From Pomacea canaliculata (lineage: Eukaryota > Mollusca > Gastropoda > Architaenioglossa > Ampullariidae), in NCBI RefSeq assembly GCF_003073045.1, contig NC_037593.1:21388720-21452719 (forward strand): a stretch of DNA of 64,000 bases, in the 5' to 3' direction. The notes under the pieces were generated by a model. It was not told the DNA's origin and made no database searches. It was given only the letters and a program-made list of their open reading frames with translations. This document shows, piece by piece, positions 14,101 to 24,958 of this stretch (the stretch's first letter is position 1; each line of letters begins with the position of its first letter). A program made the translations under genes and the position numbers.

Positions 14101-14872
14101 TGGCTGATCGACGTGTGAGTATTGTACTGTAGTCTCCCTGCAAGTTATGTTCACGCAAGTAGCAGGGGTTAAGCCTATCACCCACTTGCCCGGTTACCCG
14201 GGGCCAGTGTTTATGTTTTGGCTTAAAAACTAGGAATACTGCAACAATGAGTAAAATGGCTCATCCTCCATTCCGACCTAGTGCAGGTCGCCATGATCAA
14301 CTTGAGAAACTTACAGGAAGTACAGCTTACATTCCACTGAGTTTACTGTCTTTTTCTACGTTAGGACAGACAACCATTATTACTATTTTAAATAATTCAG
14401 TGTATTTTTTCTTACGTAGAAGTGAAGAACTTACTGGCAAAGTGAACTGAGATGCCGATGACCATGGCCAGAAGAGCGAGAAAAAAGCATCCGACAGCCA
14501 GGTGACGCCATGACAGTCCCTTGATGAAGGTTCTTACTGATCTCCCTTCATGAGAACCTGTTTTAATCTATTAAAATTACAATCACGTGACATGGCTGTA
14601 GAGACACGTGTTTTTACTGGTAACAAATATATGAACAGAAACATAAAATATAAACTGAAATACTGCCTAAGCATAGTAATTACGTTTCATGCAATACCAG
14701 CAATAGGTAAAAGTTTTCACTGCAGAATACTTAACGAAAACAATGCAATGTAGATAGTATACCTTTATTTCCTAGCCAAGAGCCTTACCTCCTGGTCCTT
14801 GTTCCCCGCCAATGGTGGCTGTGGAGCCTGTGAGGTCTGTGAAGTTGCTGTACGCCTGGTTGTTCATGGTAT
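2754..14872 (-). CDS. Gene A: SEA-domain type II transmembrane trypsin-like serine protease
   Basis: Predicted cell-surface trypsin. Ten exons with GT-AG borders give one open 472-residue frame: 14789-14867 (ATG), 14435-14557, 9074-9180, 8687-8751, 8256-8473, 6948-7131, 6555-6715, 5937-6068, 3277-3449 and 2754-2930 (stop TAG). Residues 1-45 are a cytoplasmic tail with [10 protein letters not shown] just before one membrane segment (about 46-67). Residues 68-170 resemble a SEA domain (FWPW early, [11 protein letters not shown] late). A linker cysteine (TICGQ) precedes the activation site PK|IVGG at 211/212. The triad is complete: H255 in LTAAHC, D315 in NDIALLKL, S417 in GDSGGP. D411 and SYG before GDGC predict cleavage after Lys/Arg. 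The layout is that of HAT/TMPRSS11-like proteases; the substrate is unknown. The start codon and intron phases match gene B, which supports the model. The first-exon acceptor at 14873-14874 implies a spliced 5' leader. Confidence 0.85.
3700..5170. repeat. Inverted repeat arms around the hAT insertion
   Basis: A block near 3700-3730 (CGCCCGTGCGAGGGAAGGTA) recurs in reverse complement near 5140-5168. A second pair, GTCAGGGTTAGGAC, lies near 3904-3920 and 4966-4985 in reverse. The arms bracket the hAT element, as if an older palindromic element had been entered by it. Confidence 0.5.
4382..4811. mobile_element. hAT-type nonautonomous element (MITE), 430 bp
   Basis: It starts CAGGGATGCCCAACCT and ends AGGTTGGGCATCACTG, forming short terminal inverted repeats with GGCCCGC-rich subterminal parts. 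It is flanked by a perfect 8-bp target duplication, TACCAGAG (4374-4381 and 4812-4819), the hAT signature. No transposase frame lies inside. It is in a gene A intron (between the exons at 3449 and 5937). Confidence 0.92.
6948..7131 (-). CDS. Gene A exon 6: activation site and catalytic histidine
   Basis: The acceptor GTTACAG is followed by the linker cysteine segment [10 protein letters not shown]. Then come the cleavage site PK|IVGG, the core QYPWVV, the cysteine-loop [11 protein letters not shown] and LTAAHC with the catalytic histidine. The exon ends in phase 2 at a GTAACG donor. The linker cysteine probably keeps the trypsin chain tied to the membrane stalk after activation, as in other type II transmembrane proteases (family knowledge). 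Confidence 0.85.
7215..7720 (+). mobile_element. LINE 3' end relic with (ATT)n-type tail
   Basis: The frame reads [15 protein letters not shown], then [11 protein letters not shown] and a stop. This is typical of the C-terminus of CR1/L2-type polymerases. An untranslated end with GCGCTTTATAAATTATTATT and a degenerate ATT/GTT tail follows. It lies in gene A intron 5 and is 5'-truncated. A related end is at 56333-56775. Confidence 0.6.
8046..8180. repeat. (CGT)n/(ATC)n microsatellite inside gene A intron 5
   Basis: CGTCGTCG passes into CATCATCAT over about 130 bases, 75 bases beyond the donor of SEA exon 5. Read on the gene strand it is (GAT)n. Confidence 0.95.
8256..9180 (-). CDS. Gene A exons 3-5: SEA domain
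   Basis: Three exons (9074-9180, 8687-8751, 8256-8473) encode about 130 residues between the membrane segment and the protease linker. Exon 3 starts in phase 1 ([17 protein letters not shown]), exon 4 carries a KIFQTSSL segment, and exon 5 carries [14 protein letters not shown]. This is the usual SEA order of strand, helix, then strand. The autocleavage motif GS of classical SEA domains is GN here. Gene B has exons at matching positions and the same phases. Confidence 0.7.
9181..12840. other. Large gene A intron 2, left part: no gene seen
   Basis: The intron between exon 2 and exon 3 spans 9181-14434. The part up to 12840 holds no exon I can support. Weak blocks near 9540-10110 resemble the repeat family that is clearer at 12840-13990. 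A short AT run sits near 9836. No conserved frame was found on either strand. Confidence 0.5.
12840..13990. repeat. Dispersed repeat X (copies at 36540-37200, fragment at 30100-30175)
   Basis: Blocks such as AGAAGTCGTCGTT, CTGCTGGGTTCG and GACTGGGACAG recur in the same order at 36540-37200. The flank GACCCTATATGCAAGAAC-like sequence recurs near 12890, 30155 and 36610. Each copy has its own internal minisatellite. Confidence 0.6.
13265..13336. repeat. 18-bp minisatellite, 4 units
   Basis: Four units of AACAGTAGCCTCTCGAAC in tandem, one with a C-to-T change (AGCTTCTC). The homologous repeat near 36540-37200 lacks this array. Confidence 0.9.
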
Positions 14873-15226
14873 CTAAGTGAATAAGTACAAAGTTCACTCG
14901 TGGCTAGAATGCCATTGCAATACTGAAGGAATAAACATTGTACCCCAAACAAAACCATTTACAACAGACTTGCTTTAAAACTTTTGTAAGAATGTTTTGT
15001 GATTTAAATGTCATTTTTGCTAGCATTTCATTGGGGCATGCTCGGTATATTATTGCACTCAAATGTTCAAAGGTGTTCGTGGTTTTTTTTTAATTATGTC
15101 ATATTGCTGATAGTGTCACAAATCTAATCAAACTTTGTTGATTAATAAAAAATAAGTTAATATGCCAATCAATGATTTATTTAACTTAATCTAATGTCTC
15201 CTGATCAATATCTTTTGTATAACTTA

Positions 15227-15822
15227 TGTGACCCTTCACGACGAACTGCGTCTCAAGTCGCGCGGAACAGTCTTTTACTAGAGGCCCCGAAAGATGACAG
15301 GGGTCAGTTTTGTGTAGTTTGACTTTTCTTTAAAAATGAATTCCTTGGTTATTAAACTATCAGGAAAATACTCTATGTTAAAATAAAAGTTAAAATTAAA
15401 TACGTTTTAATCGAGGTACCCTACTGCGATCCGTACTGCTTTCAGATGAAGTTCAAACGCTGTGTCGATACAGTTTCCCTGTCATAACCCATCGTGTTAT
15501 ACCTTGACAGAAAGCCCGGAGTCTCTATGTTCAACTTTTTCAAAGAACGATTAAAATACTAACCGATCAAAAGATTTTTCTGCAAAAGTTTAGGAGTAAG
15601 CAAACCATGTCAGTCATTTCGACGCTAATCTTTGAACCCGCGTTTTTCAAAATGGCCGCCTTCGTACTTTCACACTTCAAACGTTTGTAACTCACTCAAT
15701 GTTAGGACTAGAAGAACAAATTTTGTATCAAAAAAAGTTCATAACCTGTACTTTTTAAAAATATGCAATTTTGCAAATCTCAAATTTCCGACTTAAGACT
15801 CATTTCGTCGTGGAGGGTCACA
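15227..15822. mobile_element. MITE with about 33-bp terminal inverted repeats
   Basis: The left end TGTGACCCTTCACGACGAA and the right end TTCGTCGTGGAGGGTCACA are inverted copies. Homology continues inwards to AGTCG with a few C/T changes. No clear target duplication was found. A shorter relative is at 54074-54267. The superfamily is not assigned. It sits between the gene A leader exon and the first coding exon. Confidence 0.7.
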
Positions 15823-15960
15823 TTTGTTATAGATTATGTTATATACACATAGATTATAATACATATCATAATATTCTAAACTGAGCAAGCGAAATAAGCC
15901 CACAAATAGCTACTTTCTATGTACCAAATAAGTCTGGTAACAAAAGGGTTGATAACTTAC

Positions 15961-16125
15961 CGCGGCAGTTAGTGGCTCGTCAGCTGACTGACCACGAATC
16001 AAATGAGTCGCACACTCAAAGGAAACTGAATGCGTGAGCGCGGTAAAAAGTTCTTGATAATACACCCGACTTTGAAATTCCTTTGGTAAAGGTAGGTTAA
16101 CCACTTCACAGTCAAACACCGTGTG
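15961..16125 (-). other. Gene A upstream leader exon (probably 5' UTR) with an upstream reading frame
   Basis: A 165-base exon is predicted from the acceptor TTTTAG before 16125 and the donor GTAAGTTATC after 15961. Both splice sites are conserved in the duplicated copies at about 18737-18902 and 38439-38600, although the intervening sequence has drifted and is not open there. In gene A an ATG at 16119 opens a frame through the exon. Spliced to 14872, that frame stops at a TGA overlapping the protease ATG. Transcription is not proven. Confidence 0.5.
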
Positions 16126-17299
16126 CTAAAACAATATTTTACGGACATATTATAGCATTAAATTGTCTCTTGAAATGTAATCTTTGTTATTTCTAGATTT
16201 CACTTTGCCGCCTGACAGCTAAAATGTTCAGTAACCACATTTATGTTTGCCAACAAAATATATATACAAAAGCGTAGTTTGCTACCCTCCTTCCCCTTTT
16301 CACGCTAAAGTAAGCTAATGGTGTTTAAGACAAACACATCTTTTATACAGTAAACATTCAAACGCAAAAGTTTCCTACTTTCAAATTCCACCATCACACC
16401 TAGTGTCATTATCTGGCTGGAGAGATTCTTTCACCAATACTACATACAAAGGTAGAATACCAAATCGTCAAGCTTCATCACTCAGTAAAAAGTTTCACAT
16501 CCACTGCTTCAAAGTAAGACCGTATAGAGAAAGAGAGAGCATATAATTATGCGAATATATTAATATTCAAAGAATTATTTATCACACAAGCATCAAGACG
16601 ACAGCGTGAAACACACCTAAGACACAAAAGCTTCCTGTCTACCAGCACTTAAGTGTCCTGGCTGGCTGGTTGGATGGCTGGTTTGTAGGGAAAGTGATTC
16701 CCCCTAAAGTCGACTACACACTACGAGGGGAGAGAGAGGTGGGGTACCCATGGAATAGTATCCTGCGATAGTATCGTTGGGAATTTTCTTTGGTAATCTT
16801 CGTTCCGTCCTGTCTACACGAAAAACTTTTCATCAAAAAATCCTGTAATATAACTTCAAAACGTCCGTGTTAACTACAAGACAGCAGTTCGCTCTTCTAC
16901 TTTGAGGTTATCTTGCTATTTTTAAGTAAGATTCCGTATTTATGAAAGTTTTAAAGCAACAGCAACATAAAAGCAGTGAAAGGGTTAACTACATTTTGGC
17001 GCTAAGGAAAACGAAAATAGTATTCTCCCTAGAAGGCGGGTATCATACTTCCCGTTACTTGTCGGGTGGCAGGGTCAACCTGTATTTCTCAAAAGGTCAG
17101 CTGTCTCTCTATGTTGTCTCAAGTGTGTCTTTCTTATCTCGTTTAACTGATAAAAGTGCATGTAGCGCTCTTCCTATCCTCCTTCGCTTTTTGAATATCA
17201 AGAAGTATTATTTTATCTGAAGGTTATAGGAACCCTATTCATCGGAATAAATAATTGCTGACTTTAGTATATTGAGATGCAGCTGTACATACCATGCTA

Positions 17300-18279
17300 T
17301 TCCACAGGTAATAATTCAACTCTTTACAGATGTGTATATGTATATATGGTTAAAAGCAAAATCAAAATGAATACACCTATAATGTATATAATTAATCATT
17401 CCCCTTTGGTAAGAAAATATGCCTGACGGCCATGTTATAACTATGTTCAAATTATATGAAAATGTCAGATGTTCTTCGACGCAGATGCAAAGGTAATCTG
17501 TCCAAGACGAGCCATTGTGTCAAGTCTCTGGAGAAAGTAAGAAAGCGTGGGTTAGAGAACATTCACCAAAGGGATGAGTAAGTGACAAAACAGCTTTAGG
17601 ACCACCAGTTGTCGTCGGGACTTCTCCCTGTTCTGGTATTTTACTGTGTATAAGCAGCATTGTAGTACTCAAGAGGTCTCAAACAACTTAGACCTCAGCA
17701 ATGTTACAGACGTTGAAGACCGTCAGTGTCAACCTAGAAAATGAGCGGCAGCTAACTTTTAATGAACAATCGGCTTTTCAAATAGTAGTTTACATTTGTC
17801 ACGACAATTACAGAGGTTATTTATTTATAGTATATACCGCCTTTGAATAATCATTGTAAGAGTTTTGGTGACTTTTAAACCTTTTTATAGCTTTAATTGC
17901 AAAGTTCACTCCTAGTGGACCACTTTAGGCTTTATTTATTTAGCTGGTCTCGCGTGTACTCGCGACTGTTTCGTGGAGCTTGCGTGGAGGATCTGGTTAT
18001 GCTATTGATGGAGATGTCTGAATGACATGGGATAACATTTATTTTTAAAGGTTATCAAGTGGCTCCATCTCTTGGTACTGATGAGCTATCCTTGGTGCTT
18101 ATGTCGGTGTCGGTTATTTGGCTTTGACAGCAAGACGAAAGGGAGAGTAAACACAAAATTGAAAAACGAAACCCTTCTTATTTTATGGAAAAAAGAAGAG
18201 AAGGGCGTCATCTTCTGGTATAATCATCAAAACATATTAACTGTCACTTATAAAACTAATTTTATTTCGTGGTCTCTAA
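17300..18279. other. Spacer: repeat X fragment, otherwise nothing recognised
   Basis: Near 17450-17600 a block with GTGGGTTAGAGAA and GATGAGTAAGTGACAA resembles 13380-13450 of repeat X. The rest is AT-rich without supported genes. Confidence 0.4.
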
Positions 18280-20060
18280 GTGAACAAGCACAAAGTTGAC
18301 TCGTGGCTAGAATGCCATTGCAATATTCAAGGAATAAGCTTTGTACCCCAGACAAACCCGTTCACAACAGACTTGCTGTACACATTGTAAAGGAATGTTC
18401 TCTCGTGAAATAAAATCTTGTTTTCAACACTTTATTGACACACGTTCAGTATATATTTAAATATATATATATACTCAAATGCTCAAAACTATTCGTGTTT
18501 GTTTTAATCATATCATATTGTTGACAGTGTCACAAACGCAATCAAAATTCCATGATTAATAAAAAGGGTTCAACAACCTGCCTATCAATTATTTAATCAA
18601 GGAAATCTGCGGTGACCTGATTAGTATTTTGTATAATTATAAAATACATTGTTTAAACTGAGCAAACGATCCTACAAACAACTACTTTCTGTGTACAAAG
18701 CAGTCTGGGTACAATGGTCAGGGTGGCAAACTTACTCCAGTGGTGCACTGACAGACGAAATCACTGAGTCACTCACTCACTCACAGTTGTATCCTGACTA
18801 AGGGACTGTCAGGTGAAGTCTGTGAACTGTTCCCTGAATGCACCGGGACTTGAATTCCCTTCCTACAGGTAGGTTAACCTCTTCACTGTCACTGTGTGCT
18901 TAAATAACATTACAGTGAAATATTATAGCATTAAATCCTCTCCTCAAATGCAATCTTTTCGTAGTTCTGTATTCAACTTTTAAGCTTACCTGCTAAAATA
19001 TTCAGTAAATATATTTATGTTTGCTAAAAAAATACATAAAAGCGTTTTATTTTACTATTCTCCATATTTTCACTCTGCAGTATCGTAATATATTTATGAT
19101 ATTTAAGAAGACAAAGACATACAGCAAACATTCAAACAATTTTTTCTTAGTCTCAAATTGCACTGTCACAACTAGTGTCATTACTTGGCTGCAGACATTC
19201 TGTGAGGATTGCTACATACAAAGTTAAATGTCAAATCGTCAAGCTCCATCAGTCAGTAAAATATTTCGCATCCACTGCTTCAAAGTAGGCGAGAAGGCGA
19301 GAGGACAGACAGGTATGTGAATGTATTAATATCAAAGAACTATTTATTGACGAGAGTGGGGAAGAGATGACAGACAGACAAACTGATGAGCCCTTGCTGT
19401 GTACCAGCACTGAAGCATCCTGGTCGGTTGGATGGCAGGTTTGGTGGGAGAGTGATTCCCCCTAAAGCTGACTACACACTGTGATGACAGAGGGAGGTGA
19501 AGTACCCACAGAATAGCACCCTGCGAATAGTCGGGATTTTTGTTGTAACCTGCTTCGGTCCTATTTACACGGAGACTTACCTTGGCATCAAAAATACCCG
19601 TAATACAACTCTTGTCTTGTGAACTACAGGACTACCCATCAGTGTTCCAGTCTGAGGCTATCCTTCTGTTTTTGAATAAGACTCAATATTGATGACAGCA
19701 ACATGTCAGCAGCCAATGGGTTAACTACATGAAGTCGTTTGGAGAAACGAAAGTAGAATTCTCTCTAGAGGCCGGGTGCGTCACCTTACTTGTCGGGTGG
19801 CAGGGTCAATCTCAAGTTTCAATAGTCGGCTGTCTCTCTCTCTATATATTTGTTCAGCCTCCCGGGTACCTTTCTTATCTGGCTTGTGTGTTTCAATTGT
19901 GTGTAATCCTCTTTCTTCCCCGTCTTTCTGTTTCGTGTTTTAACACGAATTTTGGACTCTCAAGGTTATAATGACCCTATTCTTTGGAATAAATGCCTTG
20001 CTTATTCATATTTAGGTGCAACTGTTGATACCATGCTATTCAACAAGTAAGGTTTCAATT
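18280..20060 (-). repeat. Duplicate of the protease leader/upstream module without the coding exon
   Basis: The segment is homologous to the gene A upstream region from the flank of the first coding exon outwards. Homology begins at TCTAAGTGAACAAG, which corresponds to TCTAAGTGAATAAG beside the gene A start exon. The coding part of that exon is absent and the triplet at the ATG position reads ACG. The leader exon copy at about 18737-18902 keeps an AAG|CACACAG acceptor and a GTAAGTTTGCC donor. It could be an alternative upstream promoter for gene A or a relic. Confidence 0.5.
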
Positions 20061-20289
20061 ACTTATAGATATGTGTATGTATAGATAGACGGAGATACCT
20101 CTATGAATACTTATACAAATATAGTCCTGTCTTTTCTGTAAGAGAGTGTGCTTGAGAGCCTTGTTATACTTGGGTTTAAATTCGATGAACATGCTCATTT
20201 ACCTGTTGAGACATGCTGTTTTGTACTGTAAATATCATAAATATCTCCCCTATGTCATTAGAACCACGAGTCATTGACATTAAAGATGT

Positions 20290-20631
20290 CATGTCATGTC
20301 ATGTCCCCTGTGTGACCCCGGGGTATGCTTGCCTAGCAAGCACTGTAAGAATAGGGTCCTTGCCATCCAGCCAGGCATGTCGTAAGAGGCGACGAAAGTG
20401 GACACCTCACCTAGAGTTGAATTAGGTTGTGGTTGGGCTAACAACCCGACCATGTAAAAAAAAAACATGTTACCAGAGCTTAATTGGTTTACATGTTCAT
20501 GTCTGGTTATGGTTTGTCAAATCATTTGTCAATATAACATAAACACCCATAGACATAGAGCGGGGCCCTGGTGTAACAAAGTGAAGGGCATCATTTGTAT
20601 ACTTAGTGCGTACTAAGACTATACTGCCATC

Positions 20632-20660
<29 letters not shown>
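20290..20660 (+). mobile_element. Possible LINE fragment ending in (GAT)n
   Basis: The block has CATGTCGTAAGAGGCGACG, then GGGCTAACAACCCGACCATG followed by A10, and ends at (GAT)n. From memory, the GTAAGAGGCGAC/CTAACAACC pair occurs in RTE-like elements. That attribution is uncertain. Confidence 0.3.
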
Positions 20661-20670
<10 letters not shown>

Positions 20671-20835
20671 ATGTTTCAATACTTCTTAGAAAAAGAAAAT
20701 ATAAAAAGAAAATATTGAAAAGATTAGAAAAGATTTGAAGATTATTTGCATAATGTTATGGTTAGAATGTGGTGCACTACAAGGTAAAAATGTATCGGAA
20801 GCTTCAGTCTGTAAACAAAGCAATCACATGGCCTT

Positions 20836-21026
20836 CATTGGAGATCCATCTCCAGCATGCTGCTGACCACATGAACAAGTCCAAATTCATTCTTCAACAG
20901 AATCAACCTCAAAAGTGTGTTGAGGTTTCTTCAGAAAAGGCAGCCAAAATAAAACAATGTGCTATTGAACTTTTGAATTTTATTTACCAGCACAAATTAA
21001 TTTCCAAACATTACCATCATCATTGA
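20836..21026 (+). CDS. Repeat-borne open frame, unknown (copy 2)
   Basis: Second copy of the frame at 1148-1337. It reads LEIHLQHAADHMNKSKF, EVSSEKAAKIKQ and QHKLISKHYHHH, then TGA instead of TAA. The upstream sequence differs between the copies, so only the shared part is bounded by homology. Confidence 0.25.
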
Positions 21027-21929
21027 ATTTCCCTAACTAATAGAGTCAGCGTTGTTATCTTCAAAAAGAAGAAGCTTTCTCAAGTCGAAGCTAATCAAAC
21101 TATCTGCGATCCACAATGTGTATTTGACGATCAACAAATATTGACATTTTCTCAGTCCAGCTCGATCTTGTCAATAAGACTGACTTTGATAAAGTGATCA
21201 AGAGCTTTTGTAGTCACAAGGCTCGTAACTTGTGTCTGTAGTCTACAGGTGACAACGATCACAATTCTGAACTAAGAGTAACATCACTGAGAGCTTCACA
21301 TTATTAAAGGGAAGATGAAATGATCCCCAGGGGCAGCTCAAGATAGTGTTCGCACTAGCAATAATATATACATACACATGAGATAAAAGAGGTAATATAC
21401 ATGTACAACACATGTACAAACCTCAGGCTAGTCCAAGATGACGGCCAGTAGAGCTTATCACGTGATGACACGTGCGATGAATGAGTTGTGGTGATTGGCT
21501 CTGTATACAGACATCGGTACCTACAGCCAGACTACAGTAGTGAAAACTCACATGCCATTGCATGAGCAGGGACAGAGAGGACAAGGGATCTCTTGCTGAG
21601 GATTTGCTGATGACAAAAGACTTCTGTGTGGTTCCTTAGAGAATACGTTGTGACGAGGTAAACGTTGGAATTTGGGAATCAGTTCCATTAAATTAGATGG
21701 AAAAGTAAAAAGGTGAGAAGTTCTCGAGTAACACAGGTCTGTACAATAACACCGGTCAGCAAATGTTTATAAAAGTCATGTTAGTCAAATAAAATTAGTC
21801 ATTTCTTGTAACTTTTATGTCCTCAACACTGATATGGCGGTCAAAATGCAAACTGTACTGTAGGTTTTTTGTAATCTGCAATAAATATTGTGACCATCAC
21901 AAGATGCATGCTAATAGTCATTGACCTGT

Positions 21930-22526
21930 GGTGTATACCTGTACAAACTGTGAAAGTCCAGTCATAGAGTACACCTTACACTGTGTTGCCTGTCTCTTAT
22001 ACAGCTGTAGATCATCAGTAGTCAGCCAGCATGGTAGTGGACAACTTTTACTGGGATCTTTGTGTCCATTGTTACGATATCTTGAAGAAAACGTTCGCCG
22101 TGTTCATCACTAACACAGTTGTCAGAATAGAAATCCAGATGGGAATGAAGGATGTGAATCTTTAAAGACATATTGCAGTCATGTTTCTGATACTGCATCA
22201 TGATGTCTTTTACCAGTTCCTTGTAGTTTCGGCCCTAACTTTCCTGAGAAAGTTTGTAGACAATAGGCGAACATCAGTCCATGCTTGCTTCCCATCAACC
22301 TCCAGCAAGTTGTTAAATCGGTCATCTTTGATGAGCTCTCTAGTCGAATGACCCTCAAAACTCCCTCTTTAATCTTTGATGAGCTGAGTCGAGGGAATGT
22401 TTCATTCAGGTCTCGGAAAGTTGGCGAAGTCTGGTTCCTGGCTTTCACGAAGTTCTTCATCAAACCTAGTTTGATGTGAGGTGGTGGTATAGCAGGCTCC
22501 TGTGTGCTGGATGTTCCTCTCTGCAA
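21930..22526 (-). pseudogene. Relic of a repeat-borne HIKLGLMKNF-type gene (copy 1)
   Basis: Read on the minus strand: PPHIKLGLMKNFVKA, then a degraded middle with FPRLSSSKIKEGV, then MSLKIHILHSHLDF and SDEHGERFLQDI. This order matches an uncharacterised protein type that recurs in many invertebrate genomes, probably carried by transposons (from memory). Frameshifts and stops show that it is dead. Confidence 0.5.
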
Positions 22527-22679
22527 CTGCTACATTTTGTCTGCCAGTCCATCCCTTCCCTTGCTGGATTATCCCACTGACTATGCTGACTACACTCAGC
22601 TGTATACCTGTTCTCCTCCTTTTCATGCACACACTGCTACCCAGAGCATCGGAGCATTTCTGATATTAGACTAGGGATG

Positions 22680-23308
22680 AACCACAACAAGTTAAAACTA
22701 AATGACGGAAAGAAAACAGAAGCTTTTATCTTTTCATGCCTCTCTCTGTTCAGGTGGGCGATGCTGATGTTCCTTTTGTTACTTCAACACGTGACCGAGG
22801 TTACATAATGTCTGCTGACGTGTCTCTTGATGAACGTGTTTCTCACATCTGTCGTGCTGCATACTATGAGCTCCTGGAGGTTACCTCGTATCTCCATACT
22901 CTGTGCATCTCAACCACCAACCTCTCATCTGCTCATTTGTTGTGTCTAAGCTAGACTACTCAGCTCTCTTGCTGTCTGTCCACGGAACCTCATTGACAAG
23001 CTTCAGAAAGTCCACAACTCAGCTGCTCGCCTCGTTTCACGGACTCGCAAAAGATGTGAAGATGACACATCACTTCTCCACTCTTACTGACTGCCAGTCA
23101 AAGCTACAACAGACTACAAGCTGTCGACTCTGTGCTGTGGATTCTTTAAAAGCTCCCCCCCCCAACCACTACTTTACTGAAATCTTGTCTGTCCACACTC
23201 CTGCCCCAAACTTGGCTCCTCATCAGACTCCCACATGCTGTCCTCCCTCCCACAAAGACAGTCACATACTGACAATGGACGTCCTCCCTCTGTCCTGTCC
23301 TCGTGTGT

Positions 23309-23310
<2 letters not shown>
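22680..23310 (+). mobile_element. LINE polymerase C-terminal relic (copy 1)
   Basis: The frame reads MPLSVQVGDADVPFV, IMSADVSLDERVSHIC and RAAYYEL, then shifts frame to VVSKLDYS and TDCQSK. This is the thumb/C-terminal region of CR1/L2-type reverse transcriptases. It ends at a (GAAA)n tract (23311-23446). Confidence 0.55.
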
Positions 23311-23343
<33 letters not shown>

Positions 23344-23446
23344 ACGAAAGAAAGAAAGAAAGAACGAAAGAAAGAAAGAACGAAAGAAAGATAAGAAGAA
23401 AGAAAGAAAGAAATGAAGAAGGAAAGAAAGAAAGAAAGGAAGAAAG
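23311..23446. repeat. (GAAA)n microsatellite, interrupted
   Basis: GAAA repeats with GAACG, GATAAG and GGAAGAA interruptions. Its counterpart at 41388-41540 is almost pure. Confidence 0.95.
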
Positions 23447-24352
23447 TTTCTGTTGATAATGAAGTGCACAACATTTTCCAAGAGTATGATTACAGACTAG
23501 GGGCGCAAATGTTTGCTTATGTAACAGTGTACAGCTCTATGCGAGATGCTGTTTCCCAAAATCTGGGTACATACCCGAGTTTGCCTCCGTGTTCAAGATA
23601 CGAACATACAAACAGTAGCACCCTAGGTCCCTAGTTTACTGTGTGGATGGCGCACACAGACAGGTAGCAGGCCAGGTACTGAGATGTGCATGCTACCTGA
23701 GGAGTAAGATGTTGACGATATGTTACATGTTTGGAAGGTATTATGGGATGTGGCTGGCATGTTGTGTGGATGTAACAATGTCACTGTGATGGTACGTAGT
23801 GTGACAGACAACAGACTGTTGTTACTTTCTTAACAAACTCATTATTTTCTCGAGTTGTGGAGACTGTTTCACGAGGTTGACTGTGTTACAGACATCAACA
23901 GTGTGAGATGACACTATACTAGCTGTTGCAGTCATGTTCCCATGGTTGTCCTCAGACACTGATGTATTTACTTCCTGTCACTGTAGACACTGTGTTGTGA
24001 TGTGGCAGTAGGATGATGTTTATCACAGGACGACGACCATGAAATCATTGTTCCACTATTTTTCTCGTAGGTAGCAAGCGTAATGTCGCGAGTGCATGCA
24101 GGTATACATACACACACGCAACTTCATAAAGTCATATTGAATGAAAAGAAAAACATTTGAAAGTATACTTAAGGTTTTAGAAGCGTGCACAATTGAATAC
24201 TCACGAGCTACAAGATAAAAAGAAGGTATAAAAACAACATACACATCAAAGCTAATCTGCAATTTCCCACAAAGCAGGATCACTTTACAGCTTGAATGCA
24301 GAGTATTTCTTTTTCTCTCTTACTCACAACTAAGTAGTAGGTGAATTCTAAC

Positions 24353-24476
<124 letters not shown>

Positions 24477-24958
24477 GACTTAATTATCAGTCGTCATTAT
24501 CATCATTATTAATAATTATCAATTTATCACCAATAATCATCGATCAATCCATTATCAATCATCCAATCTATCATCTATTCATCTTCATCCATACATCATC
24601 AGCGTCGTCATCATCACTCAATCAATCATCAGTAAATCATCAATTAATCATCAATCCATCATCACCATTATCATTATCAATAATCAAACAATCATTAATC
24701 AATAATCAATCGCCCATCAACCAATAATCAATCATCAATTCGATCATCAATCATCATTTATCATCATGACATACTCACGCACGCAAATTGTCATGTGATA
24801 AATCTCTGGCCGCCAGTCAGTATTTCAGTTGATTTTCTCCTTTTCGTGTGTCCTGGCCAGGCTGCCGTCTGTCCGTCTGTCCGTCTGCATCTGTTGATCT
24901 CTTTGCATTATGTGCGCAGGATCACGTGTTTGTATACAATACAACTCAACCAATTACA

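Larger units (their letters stand above)
14872..17300 (-). promoter_or_regulatory. Gene A upstream region, duplicated at 18280-20060 and in part at 38262-39415
   Basis: This stretch upstream of the first coding exon has a diverged second copy just beyond it and a third near 38262-39415. Shared blocks include the flank of the start exon (GTGGCTAGAATGCCATTGC), the leader exon, a block with GATTCCCCCTAAAG (about 16690, 19455, 39095) and a distal block with CTTGTCGGGTGG (about 17058, 19790, 37660). Conservation in several copies suggests promoter or leader function, but no TATA box or start site could be fixed. Confidence 0.4.

Noticed and set aside
23146..23481. Poly-Phe/Leu/Ser and poly-Lys/Glu/Arg proteins
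   Set aside because: Both strands of the (GAAA)n tract; no other coding signal. The same applies to 41222-41573.
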